Assembly: GCA_963556495.2 (NCBI GenBank)
Contig: OY747713.1
Coordinates: forward strand, 1 to 64,000
Reading direction: 5' to 3'
From: Valencia hispanica
Lineage: Eukaryota > Chordata > Actinopteri > Cyprinodontiformes > Valenciidae
Length of the DNA: 64,000 nucleotides
Under the pieces are notes generated by a model. That model did no database searches. It saw only the letters and a program-made list of their open reading frames with translations, and was not told where the DNA came from. A program made the translations under genes and the position numbers. Shown one piece after another: positions 51,242 through 63,647 of this stretch (positions are counted from its first letter, which is position 1; each line of letters opens with the position of its first letter).

Positions 51242-54200
51242 CAACGAGCCTATGCACAGCTTTCTAGACCAAGTAACAACTGAGATAACAACTGAAATGT
51301 ACAGCTTCAGAAAATCCGACGTTACTTTTAATGGTAACTTAAAGCAAGAGACACATTTCAAAACAGCTTAACTTGGTGAGTTTAAAGCCCACAGCAATGG
51401 TACAAATACTGGTGTCTTCAGCAGAAATAGACCTGTCCAACGAGCCTATGCACAGCTTTCTAGACCAAGTAACAACTGAGATAACAACTGAAATGTACAG
51501 CTTCAGAAAACCCGACGTTACTTTTCATTTACAGCAGAGCAACATTTCAAAAATGCATAACTTGGTGAGTTTAAAGCCCACAGCAATGGGACAAATACTG
51601 GTGTCTTCAGCATAAATAGACCTTTCCAACGAGCCTATGCACAGCTTTCTAGACCAAGTAACAACTGTGATAACAACTGAAATGTACAGCTTCAGAAAAT
51701 CCGACGTTACTTTTAATGGTAATTTAAAGCAGCTGCCACATTTCAAAACAGCATAACTTGGTGAGTTTAAAGCCCACAGCAATGGGACAAATACTAGTGT
51801 CTTCAGCAGAAATAGACCTTTCCAACGAGCCTATGCACAGCTTTCTAGACCAAGTAACAACTGAGATAACAACTGAAATGTACAGCTTCAGAAAATCCGA
51901 CGTTACTTTTAATGGTAACTTAAAGCAAGAGACACATTTCAAAACAGCTTAACTTGGTGAGTTTAAAGCCCACAGCAATGGTACAAATACTGGTGTCTTC
52001 AGCAGAAATAGACCTGTCCAACGAGCCTATGCACAGCTTTCTAGACCAAGTAACAACTGAGATAACAACTGAAATGTACAGCTTCAGAAAACCCGACGTT
52101 ACTTTTAATGGTAACTTAAAGCAAGAGCAACATTTCAAAAATGCATAACTTGGTGAGTTTAAAGCCCACAGCAATGGGACAAATACTGGTGTCTTCAGCA
52201 TAAATAGACCTGTCCAACGAGCCTATGCACAGCTTTCTAGACCAAGTAACAACTGAGATAACAACTGAAATGTACAGCTTCAGAAAACCCGACGTTACTT
52301 TTAATGGTCATTTACAGCAGAGCAACATTTCAAAAATGCATAACTTGGTGAGTTTAAAGCCCACAGCAATGGGACAAATACTGGTGTCTTCAGCAGAAAT
52401 AGACCTTTCCAACGAGCCTATGCACAGCTTTCTAGACCAAGTAACAACTGAGATAACAACTGAAATGTACAGCTTCAGAAAATCCGACGTTACTTTTAAT
52501 GGTAACTTAAAGCAAGAGACACATTTCAAAACAGCTTAACTTGGTGAGTTTAAAGCCCACAGCAATGGTACAAATACTGGTGTCTTCAGCATAAATAGAC
52601 CTGTCCAACGAGCCTATGCACAGCTTTCTAGACCAAGTAACAACTGAGATAACAACTGAAATGTACAGCTTCAGAAAACCCGACGTTACTTTTAATGGTA
52701 ACTTAAAGCAGCTGCAACATTTCAAAAATGCATAACTTGGTGAGTTTAAAGCCCACAGCAATGGGACAAATACTGGTGTCTTCAGCATAAATAGACCTTT
52801 CCAACGAGCCTATGCACAGCTTTCTAGACCAAGTAACAACTGAGATAACAACTGAAATGTACAGCTTCAGAAAACCCGACGTTACTTTTAATTTACAGCA
52901 GAGCAACATTTCAAAAATGCATAACTTGGTGAGTTTAAAGCCCACAGCAATGGGACAAATACTGGTGTCTTCAGCATAAATAGACCTTTCCAACGAGCCT
53001 ATGCACAGCTTTCTAGACCAAGTAACAACTGAGATAACAACTGAAATGTACAGCTTCAGAAAATCCGACGTTACTTTTAATGGTAATTTAAAGCAGCTGC
53101 CACATTTCAAAAATGCATAACTTGGTGAGTTTAAAGCCCACAGCAATGGGACAAATACTGGTGTCTTCAGCATAAATAGACCTTTCCAACGAGCCTATGC
53201 ACAGCTTTCTAGACCAAGTAACAACTGAGATAACAACTGAAATGTACAGCTTCAGAAAATCCGACGTTACTTTTAATTTACAGCAGAGCAACATTTCAAA
53301 AATGCATAACTTGGTGAGTTTAAAGCCCACAGCAATGGGACAAATACTGGTGTCTTCAGCAAAATAGACCTGTCCAACGAGCCTATGCACAGCTTTCTAG
53401 ACCAAGTAACAACTGAGATAACAACTGAAATGTACAGCTTCAGAAAATCCGACGTTACTTTTAATGGTAATTTAAAGCAAGAGACACATTTCAAAACAGC
53501 ATAACTTGGTGAGTTTAAAGCCCACAGCAATGGGACAAATACTGGTGTCTTCAGCAGAAATAGACCTGTCCAACGAGCCTATGCACAGCTTTCTAGACCA
53601 AGTAACAACTGAGATAACAACTGAAATGTACAGCTTCAGAAAACCCGACGTTACTTTTAATGGTAACTTAAAGCAAGAGCAACATTTCAAAAATGCATAA
53701 CTTGGTGAGTTTAAAGCCCACAGCAATGGGACAAATACTGGTGTCTTCAGCAGAAATAGACCTTTCCAACGAGCCTATGCACAGCTTTCTAGACCAAGTA
53801 ACAACTGAGATAACAACTGAAATGTACAGCTTCAGAAAACCCGACGTTACTTTTAATGGTAACTTAAAGCAAGAGACACATTTCAAAACCACATAACTTG
53901 GTGAGTTTAAAGCCCACAGCAATGGGACAAATACTGGTGTCTTCAGCATAAATAGACCTTTCCAACGAGCCTATGCACAGCTTTCTAGACCAAGTAACAA
54001 CTGAGATAACAACTGAAATGTACAGCTTCAGAAAATCCGACGTTACTTTTAATGGTAATTTAAAGCAGCTGCCACATTTCAAAACAGCATAACTTGGTGA
54101 GTTTAAAGCCCACAGCAATGGGACAAATACTGGTGTCTTCAGCAGAAATAGACCTGTCCAACGAGCCTATGCACAGCTTTCTAGACCAAGTAACAACTGA

Positions 54201-57200
54201 GATAACAACTGAAATGTACAGCTTCAGAAAATCCGACGTTACTTTTAATGGTAACTTAAAGCAAGAGACACATTTCAAAACAGCATAACTTGGTGAGTTT
54301 AAAGCCCACAGCAATGGGACAAATACTGGTGTCTTCAGCATAAATAGACCTGTCCAACGAGCCTATGCACAGCTTTCTAGACCAAGTAACAACTGAGATA
54401 ACAACTGAAATGTACAGCTTCAGAAAACCCGACGTTACTTTTAATTTACAGCAGAGCAACATTTCAAAAATGCATAACTTGGTGAGTTTAAAGCCCACAG
54501 CAATGGGACAAATACTGGTGTCTTCAGCATAAATAGACCTTTCCAACGAGCCTATGCACAGCTTTCTAGACCAAGTAACAACTGAGATAACAACTGAAAT
54601 GTACAGCTTCAGAAAACCCGACGTTACTTTTAATGGTAACTTAAAGCAAGAGAAACATTTCAAAAATGCATAACTTGGTGAGTTTAAAGCCCACAGCAAT
54701 GGGACAAATACTGGTGTCTTCAGCAGAAATAGACCTTTCCAACGAGCCTATGCACAGCTTTCTAGACCAAGTAACAACTGAGATAACAACTGAAATGTAC
54801 AGCTTCAGAAAATCCGACGTTACTTTTAATTTACAGCAGAGCAACATTTCAAAAATGCATAACTTGGTGAGTTTAAAGCCCACAGCAATGGGACAAATAC
54901 TGGTGTCTTCAGCAGAAATAGACCTTTCCAACGAGCCTATGCACAGCTTTCTAGACCAAGTAACAACTGAGATAACAACTGAAATGTACAGCTTCAGAAA
55001 ATCCGACGTTACTTTTAATGGTAATTTACAGCAGAGCAACATTTCAAAACAGCATAACTTGGTGAGTTTAAAGCCCACAGCAATGGGACAAATACTGGTG
55101 TCTTCAGCAGAAATAGACCTGTCCAACGAGCCTATGCACAGCTTTCTAGACCAAGTAACAACTGAGATAACAACTGAAATGTACAGCTTCAGTAAACCCG
55201 ACGTTACTTTTAATTTACAGCAGAGCAACATTTCAAAAATGCATAACTTGGTGAGTTTAAAGCCCACAGCAATGGGACAAATACTGGTGTCTTCAGCAGA
55301 AATAGACCTTTCCAACGAGCCTATGCACAGCTTTCTAGACCAAGTAACAACTGAGATAACAACTGAAATGTACAGCTTCAGAAAATCCGACGTTACTTTT
55401 AATTTACAGCAGAGCAACATTTCAAAAATGCATAACTTGGTGAGTTTAAAGCCCACAGCAATGGGACAAATACTGGTGTCTTCAGCATAAATAGACCTTT
55501 CCAACGAGCCTATGCACAGCTTTCTAGACCAAGTAACAACTGAGATAACAACTGAAATGTACAGCTTCAGAAAATCCGACGTTACTTTTAATGGTAATTT
55601 AAAGCAGAGCCACATTTCAAAACAGCATAACTTGGTGAGTTTAAAGCCCACAGCAATGGGACAAATACTGGTGTCTTCAGCAGAAATAGACCTGTCCAAC
55701 GAGCCTATGCACAGCTTTCTAGACCAAGTAACAACTGAGATAACAACTGAAATGTACAGCTTCAGAAAATCCGACGTTACTTTTTAATGGTAACTTAAAG
55801 CAAGAGACACATTTCAAAAATGCATAACTTGGTGAGTTTAAAGCCCACAGCAATGGGACAAATACTGGTGTCTTCAGCAGAAATAGACCTGTCCAACGAG
55901 CCTATGCACAGCTTTCTAGACCAAGTAACAACTGAGATAACAACTGAAATGTACAGCTTCAGAAAACCCGACGTTACTTTTCATTTACAGCAGAGCAACA
56001 TTTCAAAAATGCATAACTTGGTGAGTTTAAAGCCCACAGCAATGGGACAAATACTGGTGTCTTCAGCAGAAATAGACCTTTCCAACGAGCCTATGCACAG
56101 CTTTCTAGACCAAGTAACAACTGAGATAACAACTGAAATGTACAGCTTCAGAAAATCCGACGTTACTTTTAATGGTAACTTAAAGCAAGAGACACATTTC
56201 AAAACAGCTTAACTTGGTGAGTTTAAAGCCCACAGCAATGGTACAAATACTGGTGTCTTCAGCAGAAATAGACCTGTCCAACGAGCCTATGCACAGCTTT
56301 CTAGACCAAGTAACAACTGAGATAACAACTGAAATGTACAGCTTCAGAAAATCCGACGTTACTTTTCATTTACAGCAGAGCAACATTTCAAAAATGCATA
56401 ACTTGGTGAGTTTAAAGCCCACAGCAATGGGACAAATACTGGTGTCTTCAGCAGAAATAGACCTTTCCAACGAGCCTATGCACAGCTTTCTAGACCAAGT
56501 AACAACTGAGATAACAACTGAAATGTACAGCTTCAGAAAATCCGACGTTACTTTTAATTTTACAGCAGAGCAACATTTCAAAAATGCATAACTTGGTGAG
56601 TTCAAAGCCCACAGCAATGGGACAAATACTGGTGTCTTCAGCAGAAATAGACCTTTCCAACGAGCCTATGCACAGCTTTCTAGACCAAGTAACAACTGAG
56701 ATAACAACTGAAATGTACAGCTTCAGAAAATCCGACGTTACTTTTAATGGTAACTTAAAGCAGCTGCCACATTTCAAAAATGCATAACTTGCTGAGTTTA
56801 AAGCCCACAGCAATGGGACAAATACTGGTGTCTTCAGCAGAAATAGACCTTTCCAACGAGCCTATGCACAGCTTTCTAGACCAAGTAACAACTGAGATAA
56901 CAACTGAAATGTACAGCTTCAGAAAATCCGACGTTACTTTTAATTGTAATTTTAAGCAAGAGCAACATTTCAAAACAGCATAACTTGGTGAGTTTAAAGC
57001 CCACAGCAATGGGACAAATACTGGTGTCTTCAGCATAAATAGACCTTTCCAACGAGCCTATGCACAGCTTTCTAGACCAAGTAACAACTGAGATAACAAC
57101 TGAAATGTACAGCTTCAGAAAATCCGACGTTACTTTTAATGGTAATTTAAAGCAGCTGCCACATTTCAAAACAGCATAACTTGGTGAGTTTAAAGCCCAC

Positions 57201-59400
57201 AGCAATGGGACAAATACTGGTGTCTTCAGCATAAATAGACCTGTCCAACGAGCCTATGCACAGCTTTCTAGACCAAGTAACAACTGAGATAACAACTGAA
57301 ATGTACAGCTTCAGAAAATCCGACGTTACTTTTAATTTACAGAAGAGCAACATTTCAAAAATGCATAACTTGGTGAGTTTAAAGCCCACAGCAATGGGAC
57401 AAATACTGGTGTCTTCAGCAGAAATAGACCTTTCCAACGAGCCTATGCACAGCTTTCTAGACCAAGTAACAACTGAGATAACAACTGAAATGTACAGCTT
57501 CAGAAAATCCGACGTTACTTTTAATGGTAATTTTAAGCAGAGCAACATTTCAAAAATGCATAACTTGGTGAGTTTAAAGCCCACAGCAATGGGACAAATA
57601 CTGGTGTCTTCAGCATAAATAGACCTTTCCAACGAGCCTATGCACAGCTTTCTAGACCAAGTAACAACTGAGATAACAACTGAAATGTACAGCTTCAGAA
57701 AATCCGACGTTACTTTTAATGGTAACTTAAAGCAAGAGCAACATTTCAAAACAGCATAACTTGGTGAGTTTAAAGCCCACAGCAATGGGACAAATACTGG
57801 TGTCTTCAGCAGAAATAGACCTTTCCAACGAGCCTATGCACAGCTTTCTAGACCAAGTAACAACTGAGATAACAACTGAAATGTACAGCTTCAGAAAATC
57901 CGACGTTACTTTTAATGGTAACTTAAAGCAAGAGACACATTTCAAAAATGCATAACTTGGTGAGTTTAAAGCCCACAGCAATGGGACAAATACTGGTGTC
58001 TTCAGCAGAAATAGACCTTTCCAACGAGCCTATGCACAGCTTTCTAGACCAAGTAACAACTGAGATAACAACTGAAATGTACAGCTTCAGTAAACCCGAC
58101 GTTACTTTTAATTTACAGCAGAGCAACATTTCAAAAATGCATAACTTGGTGAGTTTAAAGCCCACAGCAATGGGACAAATACTGGTGTCTTCAGCATAAA
58201 TAGACCTGTCCAACGAGCCTATGCACAGCTTTCTAGACCAAGTAACAACTGAGATAACAACTGAAATGTACAGCTTCAGAAAATCCGACGTTACTTTTAA
58301 TGGTAACTTAAAGCAAGAGACACATTTCAAAACAGCATAACTTGGTGAGTTTAAAGCCCACAGCAATGGGACAAATACTGGTGTCTTCAGCAGAAATAGA
58401 CCTGTCCAACGAGCCTATGCACAGCTTTCTAGACCAAGTAACAACTGAGATAACAACTGAAATGTACAGCTTCAGAAAATCCGACGTTACTTTTAATGGT
58501 AATTTAAAGCAGAGCAACATTTCAAAAATGCATAACTTGGTGAGTTTAAAGCCCACAGCAATGGGACAAATACTGGTGTCTTCAGCAGAAATAGACCTTT
58601 CCAACGAGCCTATGCACAGCTTTCTAGACCAAGTAACAACTGAGATAACAACTGAAATGTACAGCTTCAGAAAATCCGACGTTACTTTTAATTTACAGCA
58701 GAGCAACATTTCAAAAATGCATAACTTGGTGAGTTTAAAGCCCACAGCAATGGGACAAATACTGGTGTCTTCAGCAGAAATAGACCTTTCCAACGAGCCT
58801 ATGCACAGCTTTCTAGACCACGTAACAACTGAGATAACAACTGAAATGTACAGCTTCAGAAAATCCGACGTTACTTTTAATGGTAACTTAAAGCAAGAGC
58901 CACATTTCAAAACAGCTTAACTTGGTGAGTTTAAAGCCCACAGCAATGGTACAAATACTGGTGTCTTCAGCAGAAATAGACCTGTCCAACGAGCCTATGC
59001 ACAGCTTTCTAGACCAAGTAACAACTGAGATAACAACTGAAATGTACAGCTTCAGAAAACCCGACGTTACTTTTAATTTACAGCAGAGCAACATTTCAAA
59101 AATGCATAACTTGGTGAGTTTAAAGCCCACAGCAATGGGACAAATACTGGTGTCTTCAGCAGAAATAGACCTTTCCAACGAGCCTATGCACAGCTTTCTA
59201 GACCAAGTAACAACTGAGATAACAACTGAAATGTACAGCTTCAGAAAATCCGACGTTACTTTTAATGGTAACTTAAAGCAAGAGACACATTTCAAAACAG
59301 CTTAACTTGGTGAGTTTAAAGCCCACAGCAATGGGACAAATACTGGTGTCTTCAGCAGAAATAGACCTTTCCAACGAGCCTATGCACAGCTTTCTAGACC

Positions 59401-59460
59401 AAGTACAAGTAACAACTGAATGAATAACAACATTACAGTCAGCTTCAGAAACCGACGTTA
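59401..59460 (+). repeat. Scrambled doublet region in one unit
   Basis: In place of caagtaacaactgagata and the following words, the sequence reads aagtacaagtaacaactga, atgaataacaacattac, agtcagcttcagaaaccg. Partial duplication of aagta, loss of the second CAACTG, and several small indels fall within 60 bases. No other unit near it is disturbed. Confidence 0.75.
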
Positions 59461-60364
59461 CTTTTAATTTACAGCAGAGCAACATTTCAAAAATGCATAA
59501 CTTGGTGAGTTTAAAGCCCACAGCAATGGGACAAATACTGGTGTCTTCAGCAGAAATAGACCTTTCCAACGAGCCTATGCACAGCTTTCTAGACCAAGTA
59601 ACAACTGAGATAACAACTGAAATGTACAGCTTCAGAAAATCCGACGTTACTTTTAATGGTAATTTAAAGCAGCTGCCACATTTCAAAACAGCATAACTTG
59701 GTGAGTTTAAAGCCCACAGCAATGGGACAAATACTGGTGTCTTCAGCATAAATAGACCTGTCCAACGAGCCTATGCACAGCTTTCTAGACCAAGTAACAA
59801 CTGAGATAACAACTGAAATGTACAGCTTCAGAAAATCCGACGTTACTTTTAATTTACAGCAGAGCAACATTTCAAAAATGCATAACTTGGTGAGTTTAAA
59901 GCCCACAGCAATGGGACAAATACTGGTGTCTTCAGCAGAAATAGACCTTTCCAACGAGCCTATGCACAGCTTTCTAGACCAAGTAACAACTGAGATAACA
60001 ACTGAAATGTACAGCTTCAGAAAATCCGACGTTACTTTTAATTTACAGCAGAGCAACATTTCAAAACAGCATAACTTGGTGAGTTTAAAGCCCACAGCAA
60101 TGAGACAAATACTGGTGTCTTCAGCAGAAATAGACCTTTCCAACGAGCCTATGCACAGCTTTCTAGACCAAGTAACAACTGAGATAACAACTGAAATGTA
60201 CAGCTTCAGAAAATCCGACGTTACTTTTAATGGTAATTTAAAGCAGCTGCCACATTTCAAAACAGCATAACTTGGTGAGTTTAAAGCCCACAGCAATGGG
60301 ACAAATACTGGTGTCTTCAGCATAAATAGACCTGTCCAACGAGCCTATGCACAGCTTTCTAGAC

Positions 60365-61284
60365 CAAGTAACAACTGAGATAACAACTGAAATGTACAGC
60401 TTCAGAAAATCCGACGTTACTTTTAATGGTAACTTAAAGCAAGAGACACATTTCAAAACAGCTTAACTTGGTGAGTTTAAAGCCCACAGCAATGGTACAA
60501 ATACTGGTGTCTTCAGCAGAAATAGACCTGTCCAACGAGCCTATGCACAGCTTTCTAGACCAAGTAACAACTGAGATAACAACTGAAATGTACAGCTTCA
60601 GTAAACCCGACGTTACTTTTAATTTACAGCAGAGCAACATTTCAAAAATGCATAACTTGGTGAGTTTAAAGCCCACAGCAATGGGACAAATACTGGTGTC
60701 TTCAGCATAAATAGACCTTTCCAACGAGCCTATGCACAGCTTTCTAGACCAAGTAACAACTGAGATAACAACTGAAATGTACAGCTTCAGAAAATCCGAC
60801 GTTACTTTTAATTTACAGCAGAGCAACATTTCAAAAATGCATAACTTGGTGAGTTTAAAGCCCACAGCAATGGGACAAATACTGGTGTCTTCAGCAGAAA
60901 TAGACCTTTCCAACGAGCCTATGCACAGCTTTCTAGACCAAGTAACAACTGAGATAACAACTGAAATGTACAGCTTCAGAAAATCCGACGTTACTTTTAA
61001 TGGTAACTTAAAGCAAGAGACACATTTCAAAACAGCTTAACTTGGTGAGTTTAAAGCCCACAGCAATGGTACAAATACTGGTGTCTTCAGCAGAAATAGA
61101 CCTGTCCAACGAGCCTATGCACAGCTTTCTAGACCAAGTAACAACTGAGATAACAACTGAAATGTACAGCTTCAGAAAACCCGACGTTACTTTTCATTTA
61201 CAGCAGAGCAACATTTCAAAAATGCATAACTTGGTGAGTTTAAAGCCCACAGCAATGGGACAAATACTGGTGTCTTCAGCATAA
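60365..61284 (+). repeat. Distant copy of the 44388-45307 block
   Basis: The monomer order and cassettes are those of 44388-45307 over about 920 bp, with about four substitutions. Two E units 574 bp apart sit inside the block, so it contains one full turn of the three-monomer higher-order spacing. Confidence 0.7.
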
Positions 61285-63451
61285 ATAGACCTTTCCAACG
61301 AGCCTATGCACAGCTTTCTAGACCAAGTAACAACTGAGATAACAACTGAAATGTACAGCTTCAGAAAATCCGACGTTACTTTTAATGGTAATTTAAAGCA
61401 GCTGCCACATTTCAAAACAGCATAACTTGGTGAGTTTAAAGCCCACAGCAATGGGACAAATACTGGTGTCTTCAGCAGAAATAGACCTTTCCAACGAGCC
61501 TATGCACAGCTTTCTAGACCAAGTAACAACTGAGATAACAACTGAAATGTACAGCTTCAGAAAATCCGACGTTACTTTTAATGGTAATTTAAAGCAGCTG
61601 CCACATTTCAAAACAGCATAACTTGGTGAGTTTAAAGCCCACAGCAATGGGACAAATACTGGTGTCTTCAGCATAAATAGACCTGTCCAACGAGCCTATG
61701 CACAGCTTTCTAGACCAAGTAACAACTGAGATAACAACTGAAATGTACAGCTTCAGAAAACCCGACGTTACTTTTAATTTACAGCAGAGCAACATTTCAA
61801 AAATGCATAACTTGGTGAGTTTAAAGCCCACAGCAATGGGACAAATACTGGTGTCTTCAGCAGAAATAGACCTTTCCAACGAGCCTATGCACAGCTTTCT
61901 AGACCAAGTAACAACTGAGATAACAACTGAAATGTACAGCTTCAGAAAATCCGACGTTACTTTTAATGGTAATTTAAAGCAGCTGCCACATTTCAAAACA
62001 GCATAACTTGGTGAGTTTAAAGCCCACAGCAATGGGACAAATACTGGTGTCTTCAGCATAAATAGACCTGTCCAACGAGCCTATGCACAGCTTTCTAGAC
62101 CAAGTAACAACTGAGATAACAACTGAAATGTACAGCTTCAGAAAACCCGACGTTACTTTTCATTTACAGCAGAGCAACATTTCAAAAATGCATAACTTGG
62201 TGAGTTTAAAGCCCACAGCAATGGGACAAATACTGGTGTCTTCAGCAGAAATAGACCTTTCCAACGAGCCTATGCACAGCTTTCTAGACCAAGTAACAAC
62301 TGAGATAACAACTGAAATGTACAGCTTCAGAAAATCCGACGTTACTTTTAATGGTAACTTAAAGCAAGAGACACATTTCAAAACAGCTTAACTTGGTGAG
62401 TTTAAAGCCCACAGCAATGGTACAAATACTGGTGTCTTCAGCAGAAATAGACCTGTCCAACGAGCCTATGCACAGCTTTCTAGACCAAGTAACAACTGAG
62501 ATAACAACTGAAATGTACAGCTTCAGAAAACCCGACGTTACTTTTCATTTACAGCAGAGCAACATTTCAAAAATGCATAACTTGGTGAGTTTAAAGCCCA
62601 CAGCAATGGGACAAATACTGGTGTCTTCAGCAGAAATAGACCTTTCCAACGAGCCTATGCACAGCTTTCTAGACCAAGTAACAACTGAGATAACAACTGA
62701 AATGTACAGCTTCAGAAAATCCGACGTTACTTTTAATGGTAACTTAAAGCAAGAGACACATTTCAAAACAGCATAACTTGGTGAGTTTAAAGCCCACAGC
62801 AATGGGACAAATACTGGTGTCTTCAGCAGAAATAGACCTTTCCAACGAGCCTATGCACAGCTTTCTAGACCAAGTAACAACTGAGATAACAACTGAAATG
62901 TACAGCTTCAGTAAACCCGACGTTACTTTTAATGGTAACTTAAAGCAGCTGCCACATTTCAAAAATGCATAACTTGGTGAGTTTAAAGCCCACAGCAATG
63001 GGACAAATACTGGTGTCTTCAGCATAAATAGACCTGTCCAACGAGCCTATGCACAGCTTTCTAGACCAAGTAACAACTGAGATAACAACTGAAATGTACA
63101 GCTTCAGAAAACCCGACGTTACTTTTCATTTACAGCAGAGCAACATTTCAAAAATGCATAACTTGGTGAGTTTAAAGCCCACAGCAATGGGACAAATACT
63201 GGTGTCTTCAGCAGAAATAGACCTTTCCAACGAGCCTATGCACAGCTTTCTAGACCAAGTAACAACTGAGATAACAACTGAAATGTACAGCTTCAGAAAA
63301 TCCGACGTTACTTTTAATGGTAACTTAAAGCAAGAGACACATTTCAAAACAGCTTAACTTGGTGAGTTTAAAGCCCACAGAAATGGGACAAATACTGGTG
63401 TCTTCAGCAGACATAGACCTTTCCAACGAGCCTATGCACAGCTTTCTAGAC

Positions 63452-63647
63452 CAAGTAACAACTGAGATAACAACTGAAATGTGCAGCTTCAGAAAACCCA
63501 ACGTTACTTTTAATGGTAATTTAAAGCGAGAGCCACATTTCAAAACTGCATAACTTGGTGAGTTTAAAGCCCACAGCAATGGGACAAATACTGGTCTCTT
63601 CAGCAGAAATAGACCTTTCCAACGAGCCTATGCACAGCTTTCTAGAC
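63452..63647 (+). repeat. Most diverged intact unit by substitution
   Basis: This 196 bp unit carries at least four substitutions not seen in most others: tgtgcagcttc, aaaacccaacg, ttaaagcgagagcc and caaaactgcat, plus ggtctc combined with cagcagaaa. Its upstream neighbour (63256-63451) also has private changes (cacagaaatggg and cagacatag). Units just downstream return towards the common forms, although one has a private g-to-t change at about 63861 creating a TAA. Confidence 0.75.

Larger units (their letters stand above)
32460..63255. repeat. Right subarray domain with loose three-monomer higher-order repeat
   Basis: E units marked by aatggtaca recur here at spacings that cluster at about three monomers or multiples: 574 (32495 to 33069), 1161, 581, 2294, 1183, 1156, 1176, 574, 2310, 568, 581, 574. 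Other spacings are 4, 5, 7 and 8 monomers, and gaps of 4,260 and 2,708 bp also occur, so the order is imperfect. The E/A hybrid cassette is confined to this part. The pattern suggests amplification in blocks of three followed by single-unit gains and losses. Confidence 0.6.

Noticed and set aside
54641..55699. Minus-strand membrane protein with repeated hydrophobic KLYISVVISVVTWSRKL segment
   Set aside because: It is the antisense reading of the same satellite; the hydrophobic stretch is an accident of the doublet and cassette read backwards and is repeated hundreds of times.
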